This document shows, one piece after another, positions 16,615 to 23,614 of a stretch of 64,000 bases of DNA; position 1 is the stretch's first letter; each line of letters begins with the position of its first letter. The notes beneath the pieces were generated by a model that was not told the DNA's origin, did not search any database, and saw only the letters and a list, made by a program, of their open reading frames with translations. A program made the translations under genes and the position numbers. This stretch comes from Candidatus Microbacterium colombiense (GTDB lineage: Bacteria > Actinomycetota > Actinomycetes > Actinomycetales > Microbacteriaceae): the NCBI GenBank assembly GCA_029203165.1, contig CP119308.1, forward strand, positions 310,001 to 374,000, given 5' to 3'.

Positions 16615-18213
16615 ATGACGACAGTCTTCACCGGCCGCATCCGTCCGCTCAGCCCCACCGTCGACACCCGGGCGGAGGCGATGGCCGTCGAGGACGGCCG
16701 CGTCGTCGCGATCGGTTCGACCGCCGAGCTGCACGCTCGATTCCCGGATGCCGAGACCGTCGCGCTCGACGGCTGGGTCATGCCGGGGCTGATCGAGCCC
16801 CACGGACACCCCGGATTCTCGGCGATCGTCCTCTCCGATCTCGTGGTCGACATCCGCCCGGTGGTCGTGCCGGATGCCGATGCCGTGCTCTCCACTCTCC
16901 GCACCGCCGTCGCCTCTGCCGCCGGCGCCGCCGTGTTCGCGAACGGCTGGGATGCGCTGCTGCAGCGTGGGCTCCCCGAGCCCGACATCCGACTGCTCGA
17001 TGGGCTCGCCGGTGACGTGCCTCTCGTGGTGATCCACAACTCGGGCCACTCCGCCTACTTCAACACCGCGGGAGCGCGGGCCGCGGGCGTCGACCGCGCG
17101 ACACCCGACCCCGTGGGCGCGTCGTTCGGCCATGATGCCGATGGTGAGCTCTCCGGGGTCGCCCTCGAAGCGGCGGCGGTGGAGATGATCCTCGCTCCGC
17201 TTCTCGCGGCCGCCCAGCAGCACCTGCCGCAACTGCTCACCGGTCATCTGCGAGATCTGGCCGCGCGCGGCATCACGACCGTCGCGGATCTCTCCTGGAA
17301 TGCCGAGCTCAACCCGCTGATCGCGGCGCTGCGCGGCCAGGGTGCGCTCCCCCTGCGGCTGCGCTGGTACGAGATGTCGCGCCCCGGCGGCACCGTGAGC
17401 CCGCGCGCCGACGACGACGACCCGTGGTTCCGCCAGACCGGGGTGAAGACGTGGTCGGACGGCTCGCCCTGGGTCGGCAACATCGCGACCTCCTTCCCCT
17501 ACCTCGACACACCGGCCACGCGTGATCTCGGCCTCGAGCCGCACCACATCGGGCACGCGAACTACACCGCGCAGCAGCTGCAGGAGATCGCCGAGCCGTA
17601 CGCCGCCGGGCGATGGCAGCTGGCATGCCATGTGCACGGCGACCGGGCGATCGACACCACCCTCGACGTGTACGAGCAGATCATCACCCGTCACGGTCTG
17701 AGCGATCACCGGTTCCGGCTGGAGCACTGCGGGGCGATGACTCCCGCCCAGTTCGATCGCGCGGCCGCGCTCGGCGTCACGGTGAGCCTGTTCGTCGACC
17801 ACATCACGTACTGGGGCGAAGTGCTGGTCGACGACCTGTTCGGTCCGGAGCACGGCGGTGCCTGGGCCGACGCCGGAGCAGCGTTCGCCGCCGGCCACCG
17901 CGCGACCTTCCACAACGACGGGTGGGTCACGCCGAACGAGCCGTTCCGCAACATGGCGGTGGCGGAGACCCGCACCACGCGTAGGGGGTATCGGATGCCG
18001 GGCGGCACGCCGGTCACGCGAACCCAGGCCCTGCAGGGCCATACGACCAACGCCGCCTGGCAGTTGTTCAGCGAGAACGAGGTCGGTGCTCTCGTGCCCG
18101 GACTGTTCGCGGACTTCCTGGTCGTCGACCGTGACCCGGTCACCGTGTCGGCGGAAGACCTCGCGAACACCGCGGTCGTCGCCACCTACGTCGCCGGATC
18201 GCGGGTGATCTGA
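16615..18213 (+). CDS. Amidohydrolase family protein (YtcJ-like)
   Basis: The 532-residue protein has an N-terminal beta-sandwich strand set (TVFTGRIRPL), then the metal-binding HxH in EPHGHPGF (residues ~62-66), a TIM-barrel with LEHCG and LACHVHGDRAID, and the C-terminal segment VGALVPGLFADFLVVDRDP typical of amidohydrolase 3 proteins. These act on amides or related bonds of small molecules; the substrate cannot be inferred. The ATG at 16615 gives the family N-terminus, and the longer open frame upstream is antisense to the DUF1801 gene. It may be co-transcribed with the Nudix gene 43 bases downstream. Confidence 0.9.
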   Translation: MTTVFTGRIRPLSPTVDTRAEAMAVEDGRVVAIGSTAELHARFPDAETVALDGWVMPGLIEPHGHPGFSAIVLSDLVVDIRPVVVPDADAVLSTLRTAVASAAGAAVFANGWDALLQRGLPEPDIRLLDGLAGDVPLVVIHNSGHSAYFNTAGARAAGVDRATPDPVGASFGHDADGELSGVALEAAAVEMILAPLLAAAQQHLPQLLTGHLRDLAARGITTVADLSWNAELNPLIAALRGQGALPLRLRWYEMSRPGGTVSPRADDDDPWFRQTGVKTWSDGSPWVGNIATSFPYLDTPATRDLGLEPHHIGHANYTAQQLQEIAEPYAAGRWQLACHVHGDRAIDTTLDVYEQIITRHGLSDHRFRLEHCGAMTPAQFDRAAALGVTVSLFVDHITYWGEVLVDDLFGPEHGGAWADAGAAFAAGHRATFHNDGWVTPNEPFRNMAVAETRTTRRGYRMPGGTPVTRTQALQGHTTNAAWQLFSENEVGALVPGLFADFLVVDRDPVTVSAEDLANTAVVATYVAGSRVI

Positions 18214-18256
18214 CACACGGACGGCGGTGTCGTGGGCGCCCGATAGTGTGTGATCC

Positions 18257-18679
18257 ATGGACCTGCGTGTCGCGGCATACGCGGTCGTCACCGATGACGA
18301 CGGCCGGCTGCTGCTCGCGCGCTGGACCGAAGGTCGACGCGTGGCCTGGACCATGCCCGGCGGTGGCCTCGAACCGGGCGAATCGCCGGAAGACGCCGTC
18401 CGCCGTGAACTCCGCGAGGAGACCGGCTACAGCGTCAAGGTCGGCGAGCTCCTCGGCATCCATTCCCGTGTGATCCCCGCCACGCAGCGCGTGCAGAAGG
18501 CCGCCGAGCCCCTGCACACCCTGCGCATCGTCTACCGCGCGCAGGTGACGGGGGGAAAGCTGCGGTTCGAGACCGACGGTTCCACCGACATGGCCGAATG
18601 GTTCTCACGTCGTGCCGTCGCCGAACTGCAACGGGTGAAGCTGGTCGACATCGCGATGCGGATGGCCGGCATCTACTGA
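18257..18679 (+). CDS. Nudix hydrolase
   Basis: A 140-residue single-domain Nudix protein. The complete Nudix box, G-x5-E-x7-REL-x-EE-x-G, is present around residues 36-58 (GGLEPGES, AVRRELREETGY), so Mg-dependent pyrophosphohydrolase activity is expected. The preceding AAYAVVTDDDGRLLLAR strand pair is typical of MutT/NUDT-type members. Substrate is unknown. It lies downstream of the amidohydrolase and converges on the YbaK-type gene with 16 bases between stops. Confidence 0.92.
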   Translation: MDLRVAAYAVVTDDDGRLLLARWTEGRRVAWTMPGGGLEPGESPEDAVRRELREETGYSVKVGELLGIHSRVIPATQRVQKAAEPLHTLRIVYRAQVTGGKLRFETDGSTDMAEWFSRRAVAELQRVKLVDIAMRMAGIY

Positions 18680-18695
18680 GCGGTCGGACCTGCCG

Positions 18696-19217
18696 TCAGT
18701 CCCGACGCTCCTCAGGCACGGAGATGTCGGCGACGGTCGCGCCATAGGCGGCGATGAGATCGTCGGCATCCACGAACAGGCTGTAGCCGTGGGCTCCCGC
18801 GCCCATCGCGATGCGTTGACCCACGATCGACTCGTCGGCGAAGATCGGCCAGTCGGTCGTGCTGCCGATCGGCACGATGGTTCCGCGCTCGTATCCGGTC
18901 GCCGCGAGGGCGAGCTCCGGCTCGGGCAGGCGTAGCTTGTTCACCCCGACCACCGCGCGCAGCTTGGGCCAGGAGATCGAACGGCCGCCGGGCACGAGCG
19001 CGAACAGATACGTGTCGTCGGCGCGTTTCACGACGAGCGTCTTCACGATGCCGGATGCCGGAATGCCCAACAGCTCAGCCGCCTCGAAGAGACTTCCGGC
19101 CTGCGGGCGCTCACGGATGTCGACCGCGAGCCCACGAGCGGCCGCGGCCTCCCTCACCCGGACATGCTGATCCCCTCCGGCACCCGAAGCGGCGGAGGGG
19201 AGATCAGACGGAGTCAC
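18696..19217 (-). CDS. YbaK/EbsC-type aminoacyl-tRNA deacylase
   Basis: The 173-residue protein matches the YbaK/prolyl-tRNA editing fold over residues ~25-165, with the blocks GIVKTLVVKRADDTYLFALVPG, LRAVVGVNKLRLP, and GTIVPIGSTTDWPIFADESI. Family members hydrolyse mischarged aminoacyl-tRNAs; which one is acted on here is unknown. The start is GTG at 19217, whose last two bases overlap the TGA of the upstream gene (GTGA), implying translational coupling to 19214-19714. Confidence 0.88.
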   Translation of the reverse strand: MTPSDLPSAASGAGGDQHVRVREAAAARGLAVDIRERPQAGSLFEAAELLGIPASGIVKTLVVKRADDTYLFALVPGGRSISWPKLRAVVGVNKLRLPEPELALAATGYERGTIVPIGSTTDWPIFADESIVGQRIAMGAGAHGYSLFVDADDLIAAYGATVADISVPEERRD

Positions 19218-19714
19218 GCGTCGGGAGCAGACAGCGGGTCGTCGGCGACCCAGAGCTCGTCGTCGGCGCGGAGTGCCTGCCAGGCGGCGTACAGAACGCC
19301 GACCGCGGCTGCGGCGCCGAGGATGATGGCGACGACCGAACCCAGACCGGGTCCGCTCTTCTGCGGCTTGGTGGCCTTGCGCACCTGCTTCTCGATGCCG
19401 TGGCGCTTGGCGTTCGCGACGTCCCACGCGGTCAGGGCGCTGCCGACGACACCGCCGACGATCGGCACGACGCGCTCGTCGACGACGTGCTTGCCGATCT
19501 TGACGCCGCGGTCGACGACCGGCGCGACCTTGCGGTTGTAGGTGTCCTGCACGACAGGGACCACCTGCTCGCGGCCGAGGTTGCCCAGCTGACGGCTGGC
19601 CTCTCGGGCGACATCTGCGGCATGACCGACCAGAACCTGCTGCGACTCCCAGAGCTGGGTGGCGTCGTTCTGCAGTCGGCGCAGTTCTTTCTTCCGCTTG
19701 CGGCTGAGGCTCAC
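19214..19714 (-). CDS. Conserved hypothetical membrane protein
   Basis: The 166-residue protein has a very basic N-terminus (SRKRKKELRRLQ), a central Val/Lys-rich region with repeated VVP/VVDRG-type units (about 50-90), and a single C-terminal membrane segment (about 128-150, SVVAIILGAAAAVGVLYAAW) followed by an acidic tail. I know of no function; similar proteins occur beside ppiA in related genera. The start is taken as GTG at 19714 because AGGAGAA lies just before it. It overlaps the YbaK gene by four bases and is divergent from ppiA. Confidence 0.7.
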   Translation of the reverse strand: MSLSRKRKKELRRLQNDATQLWESQQVLVGHAADVAREASRQLGNLGREQVVPVVQDTYNRKVAPVVDRGVKIGKHVVDERVVPIVGGVVGSALTAWDVANAKRHGIEKQVRKATKPQKSGPGLGSVVAIILGAAAAVGVLYAAWQALRADDELWVADDPLSAPDA

Positions 19715-19883
19715 GATGTTCTCCTGTCGATTGGAGTGCGGGTTCCCCATCTTGCCAGACGAGTCCGGGTGCGAGGTGGGAAAACGCGCACCCTTGCCAA
19801 CTCGCCGCCCGACCTGTACCTTTCCCGTTCGTCCTGCGCGGACAACAGGGACAACTCATCGGAAGCTCTGCGAGAATGAGGGC

Positions 19884-20441
19884 ATGCCTCACGCCTCTCA
19901 TGTCGCAACCCTGCACACCAACCACGGTGACATCGTCATCAACCTCTTCGGCGACCACGCCCCGAAGACGGTCAAGAACTTCGTCGGCCTCGCCGACGGC
20001 ACCCAGGAGTGGACGCACCCCGCCACCGGCAAGCCGGGCGAGGGCGCTCTCTACAAGGACGTCATCTTCCACCGCATCATCCCGAACTTCATGATCCAGG
20101 GCGGCGACCCGCTCGGTCAGGGCGTCGGTGGTCCCGGCTACAACTTCGACGACGAGATCAACATGGAGCTGAACTTCAACGCTCCGTACATCCTCGCGAT
20201 GGCCAACGCCGGCCTGCGCCGCAACGCGATCACGGGCAAGCCCGAGGGCACGAACGGTTCGCAGTTCTTCATCACGACCGACCCGACGCCGTGGCTGCAG
20301 GGCAAGCACACGATCTTCGGCGAGGTCGCCGATGACGCCTCCAAGGCCGTCGTCGACGCGATCGGCGCTGTTCCCACCGGTGCGGGCGACAAGCCCGTCG
20401 AGCCGGTCGTGCTGCAGTCGATCGACATCGTCGCGGCCTGA
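19884..20441 (+). CDS. ppiA: Cyclophilin-type peptidyl-prolyl cis-trans isomerase
   Basis: A 185-residue cytoplasmic cyclophilin that catalyses proline isomerisation during folding. Active-site blocks are visible: FHRIIPNFMIQGGDP (Arg, Phe, Gln of the active site), LAMANAG, and GSQFFIT, with the W in PTPWLQGKHTIFGEV. There is no signal peptide. The ATG at 19884 has a weak GAG-rich region before it. Its place upstream of the rhomboid protease, crgA and the pkn locus matches the conserved origin-proximal order in Actinobacteria. Confidence 0.95.
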   Translation: MPHASHVATLHTNHGDIVINLFGDHAPKTVKNFVGLADGTQEWTHPATGKPGEGALYKDVIFHRIIPNFMIQGGDPLGQGVGGPGYNFDDEINMELNFNAPYILAMANAGLRRNAITGKPEGTNGSQFFITTDPTPWLQGKHTIFGEVADDASKAVVDAIGAVPTGAGDKPVEPVVLQSIDIVAA

Positions 20442-20462
20442 CGACAGCTGCGGCCGATCCGG

Positions 20463-21350
20463 ATGACGACGCCTGAGTTCACGAGCAATCGCGACAACTT
20501 CTGCTACCGGCATCCGGATCGGCAGAGCTTCGTGCTCTGCCAACGCTGCATGCGCACCATCTGCCCCGAGTGTCAGACTCAGGCGGCGGTCGGGGTCATC
20601 TGCCCCGAGTGCATGCAGGAGCAACGCAAGAACCGCACCCCGGCGCAGAAGCGTGCTGAGCGCCGCTGGGGCAACCGGGGATCCGTCGCCGCCGTGCGCA
20701 GCGGCCGACCGATCGTCACGTACGTACTGCTGGCAGTCACGTCGTTCATCGGACTCGTGCAGCTGATCCCCGGGCTGGACGGGCCGATCAAGCAGGCGCT
20801 CTGGTTCTATGCGCCCTACCTGTACCCGAACCTCTTCGCGCTCCCCTTCGAGCCCTGGCGCCTGATGACGGCGCTCTTCGTGCACGGCGGCTTCGTGCAC
20901 CTGGCGCTGAACATGCTGGCGCTGTGGATGCTCGGGCAGAGCCTCGAGCCCATGCTCGGCCGTGCCCGGTATCTCGCGCTCTATCTGATCAGCGGTCTGG
21001 GCGGATCCGTGATGGTCGCCCTCATCGCCCCCGGCAACCCCACGGTCGGCGCATCCGGTGCGATCTTCGGCCTCATGGCGGGCCTGTTGATCATCGGCCG
21101 CCACATCGGAGCGAACGTGACCGGCATCCTGGTGATCCTCGGCATCAACTTCGCCTTCGGCTTCTTCGCCGGGGGCATCTCCTGGCAGGCCCACCTCGGC
21201 GGGGCCATCGTCGGCGCGCTGATCGCCTTCATCTACACCCGCACTCGGCGTCGCGAACAGCGCACCTGGCAGATCGTGCTGTTGAGCGCGACCGTCGTGC
21301 TGCTGCTCGCCGTGGTGTTCCTCGTACCACCACTGTTGCTCTCGGCCTGA
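20463..21350 (+). CDS. Rhomboid intramembrane serine protease with N-terminal zinc-binding motif
   Basis: The 295-residue protein begins with a B-box-like cluster of Cys/His (residues ~14-55: CYRH, CQRCM, CPEC, CPECM), probably a zinc site, then six or seven membrane segments (about 80-290). The catalytic Ser is S198 in GASGAIFG and the catalytic His is H244 in WQAHLGG; the L1-loop and HGGFVHLALNM region are also typical. It cleaves membrane proteins in the bilayer; substrates are unknown. It follows ppiA by 21 bases. Confidence 0.93.
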   Translation: MTTPEFTSNRDNFCYRHPDRQSFVLCQRCMRTICPECQTQAAVGVICPECMQEQRKNRTPAQKRAERRWGNRGSVAAVRSGRPIVTYVLLAVTSFIGLVQLIPGLDGPIKQALWFYAPYLYPNLFALPFEPWRLMTALFVHGGFVHLALNMLALWMLGQSLEPMLGRARYLALYLISGLGGSVMVALIAPGNPTVGASGAIFGLMAGLLIIGRHIGANVTGILVILGINFAFGFFAGGISWQAHLGGAIVGALIAFIYTRTRRREQRTWQIVLLSATVVLLLAVVFLVPPLLLSA

Positions 21351-21354
21351 ACCT

Positions 21355-21390
21355 GACTTGTTAACAGGGTTTTCAACCCCTGTGAATAAC
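21355..21390 (-). repeat. 36-bp DnaA-box-bearing repeat, copy B
   Basis: The reverse complement of this segment matches 2445-2480 at 30 of 36 positions. It holds TTATTCACA (as TGTGAATAA, 21381-21389), one base from the DnaA consensus, and a TGTTAACA element. It begins a few bases after the rhomboid stop. Confidence 0.6.
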
Positions 21391-21424
21391 ACCGGTGTAA
21401 TTCTCCCCAGACTGTGGAGAGATC

Positions 21425-21433
21425 TGTGGATAA
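21425..21433 (-). promoter_or_regulatory. Perfect DnaA box
   Basis: TGTGGATAA is the exact complement of the DnaA box TTATCCACA. It lies 35 bases from copy B of the 36-bp repeat and has AACTTGTT next to it. With the near-consensus box at 21381 it makes a small cluster outside any obvious origin. Confidence 0.65.
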
Positions 21434-21452
21434 CTTGTTGAGGGTCTGTGGG

Positions 21453-21555
21453 GTCCTGGGGAGTGTGAACTCCCTTCGTTCGCAGAGCGGGTGCCCTCCC
21501 CGCTTCGCGGGTCCCCTCCCGATGCTCACTCCCGGGAGTTCCCACTCCCCAGGAC
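21453..21555. repeat. Long imperfect hairpin in the rhomboid-crgA gap
   Basis: A 13-bp perfect outer stem (21453-21465 with 21543-21555) is followed after one mismatch by an 8-bp stem (GAACTCCC 21467-21474 with GGGAGTTC 21534-21541). The loop contains a smaller CCCGC-TTCG-CGGG-type hairpin near 21498-21512. It could be a structured RNA, a palindromic repeat element or a cruciform. Confidence 0.6.
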
Positions 21556-21590
21556 GGCCGTCCAGCCTCACCGCGTAGGTATAGGGGATG

Positions 21591-21627
21591 ACGAAGGGGC
21601 CCATCGCTCTGCGAGGGGCCCCTTCGT
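21591..21627. terminator. Bidirectional terminator, rhomboid / crgA
   Basis: ACGAAGGGGCCC (21591-21602) pairs with GGGCCCCTTCGT (21616-21627) across a 13-base loop, between the convergent rhomboid and crgA genes. Confidence 0.8.
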
Positions 21628-21645
21628 GGAAGTGCGTGGTGCGGG

Positions 21646-21885
21646 TCAGCGCCAGCGCGTGGTCATGAGGAAACCGATGAGGGCGATGCCCAGACCGATC
21701 GCCAGGTTCCAGTTGTCGAGTCCCGGAATCGGGAACTGCATGCCCGAGATGTAGAACACGAGGATCCAGGCCAGGCCCAGCAACATGAAGCCGACCATCA
21801 CCGGCTTGAACCATACGGCGTTGGGAGCTGCCTCGCCTTCGGCGCGCTCGACGGCGGGTTCTTCACTCTTGCGGTCTCGTGCCAT
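21646..21885 (-). CDS. crgA: Cell division protein CrgA
   Basis: The 79-residue protein has an acidic cytoplasmic N-terminus, two membrane segments (about 28-47 and 60-76) and the short conserved loop ISGMQFPIPGLDNWN, as in actinobacterial CrgA. CrgA coordinates FtsZ-ring and septal wall synthesis proteins. Length and position beside the sortase and pkn locus agree with the family. Confidence 0.95.
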   Translation of the reverse strand: MARDRKSEEPAVERAEGEAAPNAVWFKPVMVGFMLLGLAWILVFYISGMQFPIPGLDNWNLAIGLGIALIGFLMTTRWR

Positions 21886-21978
21886 GCCGTCATTCTACCC
21901 AACAGTCCCCTTGTTCATGGATGCCGGATTCTGGAGCCCCTCGGCATCCGTTCAGCACCGCGGGATAAGATCTCGGCC

Positions 21979-22773
21979 ATGACTGCATCCGTCGTGCCTG
22001 GGGGGCGACGCCCGCATCGTTCCCGGCCTCGATCCCGGGCGACGTTCGCGAGCGTGCTCGGCGAACTCCTGTTGACCGCGGGAGTGCTCGTGCTGCTGTT
22101 CGTCTCGTGGCAGATGTGGATCGGCGACATCATCATCGCCGCGCAGAAGAACGAAGAGGGCGCAGCGGTCTCCGCGCAGTGGGCTGCGGGCCCGGCGCCC
22201 GAGCTGCCTCCGCTCGTCGAGACCGACGACGGCACCACCGAGTACGAGCCCGTGATCCCGAAGGCTCCCGCCGACACCGAGAAGCTCGGCCAGATGCACA
22301 TCCCGCGCTTCGGTGCCGACTACAACTTCGGCATCTACGGCGGAACGAGCCGCGCGCGCACGCTCGACGACCTCGGCATCGGCGTCTACACGAACTCGAA
22401 GATGCCGGGCGAGGTCGGCAACTTCGCCATGGCCGGGCACCGCACGACTTGGGGCAAGCCGTTCAACCAGCTCGACAAGCTGCAGCTCAACGACGCGATC
22501 GTCGTCGAGACGCCCGACGGCTGGTTCACCTACCGCTTCCGCACGCTCGAGTACGTCAAGCCGACGCAGACCGATGTGCTCGCCGACGTGCCGCAGATGC
22601 CCGAGGTCTCGACCGGCGAGCGGTACATCACCCTCACCGCCTGCTCACCGCTGTACTCGCTCGCCGAGCGCATCGTCGCCTATGGCGTGTTCGAGAGCTT
22701 CCAGCCTCGCGCCGAAGGACCGCCCACCGCCCTGACCGATCCGCCGCCGCCCCCGGCCGCGCCTTCGGTGTAG
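21979..22773 (+). CDS. srtE: Class E sortase
   Basis: The 264-residue membrane-anchored transpeptidase has a basic N-terminus, one membrane segment (about 28-48) and a sortase beta-barrel from ~95 to 245. The catalytic triad is visible: H154 in MAGHRTTWG, C222 in TACSPLYS and R231 in ERIVAYG. A proline-rich tail follows. Class E enzymes attach LAxTG proteins to the wall; the GH92 protein of this window ends with LAGTG and is a ready substrate. A TAAGAT -10 (21966-21971) ends seven bases before the ATG, suggesting a leaderless transcript. Confidence 0.93.
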   Translation: MTASVVPGGRRPHRSRPRSRATFASVLGELLLTAGVLVLLFVSWQMWIGDIIIAAQKNEEGAAVSAQWAAGPAPELPPLVETDDGTTEYEPVIPKAPADTEKLGQMHIPRFGADYNFGIYGGTSRARTLDDLGIGVYTNSKMPGEVGNFAMAGHRTTWGKPFNQLDKLQLNDAIVVETPDGWFTYRFRTLEYVKPTQTDVLADVPQMPEVSTGERYITLTACSPLYSLAERIVAYGVFESFQPRAEGPPTALTDPPPPPAAPSV

Positions 22774-22802
22774 GTTGTGGAAAGCGACGAGGGAGAACTC
22801 TG

Positions 22803-22958
22803 ATGTACGCCGGAATCTGGCGCTTGCTGCCCGGCCCCTGGTGGGTGCGGGTGTTGATCCTGTTGGTCGTCATCGCGGCCGTGCTCTACGCGCTGTTCTA
22901 CTTCGTGTTCCCCTGGGTGAGCCCGATCGTCTCCCCCGGTGAGATCGACCTCGAATGA
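22803..22958 (+). CDS. Small single-pass membrane protein
   Basis: The 51-residue protein has one long hydrophobic segment (about 15-38) flanked by PGPWWVR and SPGEIDLE. It lies between the sortase and pabA, and its TGA overlaps the pabA ATG (ATGA). Small proteins of this type are conserved at this position in related genera; function unknown. Confidence 0.8.
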   Translation: MYAGIWRLLPGPWWVRVLILLVVIAAVLYALFYFVFPWVSPIVSPGEIDLE

Positions 22959-23587
22959 CCCGGGTGCTCGTGGTCGACAATCACGACAGCTTCGTGCACA
23001 CCCTCGTCGGCTACCTGCATGAGCTCGGCGCCGAGACGCTCCTGATCGAATCGGATGCCGTCGATGCCGACGAATTCGAGCGCCTGTTTCCCGCCTTCGA
23101 TGCGCTCATGCTCTCCCCCGGGCCCGGTACCCCGGCCGACGCGGGAGTCTCGATCGATGCCGTCCGCATCGCGGCTCGTACGGGACGGCCGCTGCTGGGG
23201 GTCTGCCTCGGGCACCAGGCGATCGGGGCGGCGTTCGGCGCTCCCGTGACGGAGGCCCCCGAACTCATGCACGGCATGACCTCGGCCATACGACACGACG
23301 GATCGGTGTTGTTCGGCGGGCTCCCCTCACCCCTCGACGTGGGCCGCTATCACTCGCTCGCTCTCGTCGAGAGGGATCTGCCCGCCGAACTGCGGGTGAC
23401 GGCGCGCACCGAGAACGGCACCGTGATGGCTGTCTCCCACACGAGCCTCCCGATTCACGGGGTGCAGTTCCATCCGGAGAGCGTGCTCAGCGTGGGAGGC
23501 TATCGCCTGCTCGCGAACTGGTTGGAGTCGGTGGGCGACTCCGACGCCGTCGCCCGCTCCGACGCGCTGCATCCACTGGCGAACTGA
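22955..23587 (+). CDS. pabA: Glutamine amidotransferase, aminodeoxychorismate/anthranilate synthase component II
   Basis: The 210-residue class I glutamine amidotransferase supplies ammonia for p-aminobenzoate or anthranilate synthesis. The nucleophile motif GVCLGHQ and the HxE pair in VQFHPES are intact, as is the oxyanion-region SPGPGTP. The partner chorismate enzyme is not in the window. A pabA/trpG gene upstream of pknB is a conserved feature of Actinobacteria. It overlaps the 51-residue gene by four bases and converges on pknB. Confidence 0.92.
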   Translation: MTRVLVVDNHDSFVHTLVGYLHELGAETLLIESDAVDADEFERLFPAFDALMLSPGPGTPADAGVSIDAVRIAARTGRPLLGVCLGHQAIGAAFGAPVTEAPELMHGMTSAIRHDGSVLFGGLPSPLDVGRYHSLALVERDLPAELRVTARTENGTVMAVSHTSLPIHGVQFHPESVLSVGGYRLLANWLESVGDSDAVARSDALHPLAN

Positions 23588-23614
23588 GCTCGTCGGCTGA
23601 GCTCGTCGCGCGAG

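Noticed and set aside
21355..21433. A replication origin
   Set aside because: Only two or three DnaA boxes, no AT-rich unwinding region, and no dnaA or dnaN beside it.
18696..21545. 949-codon leftward frame spanning several genes
   Set aside because: Only its 3' end (18696-19217) matches a protein family; the remainder runs antisense through ppiA and the rhomboid gene.
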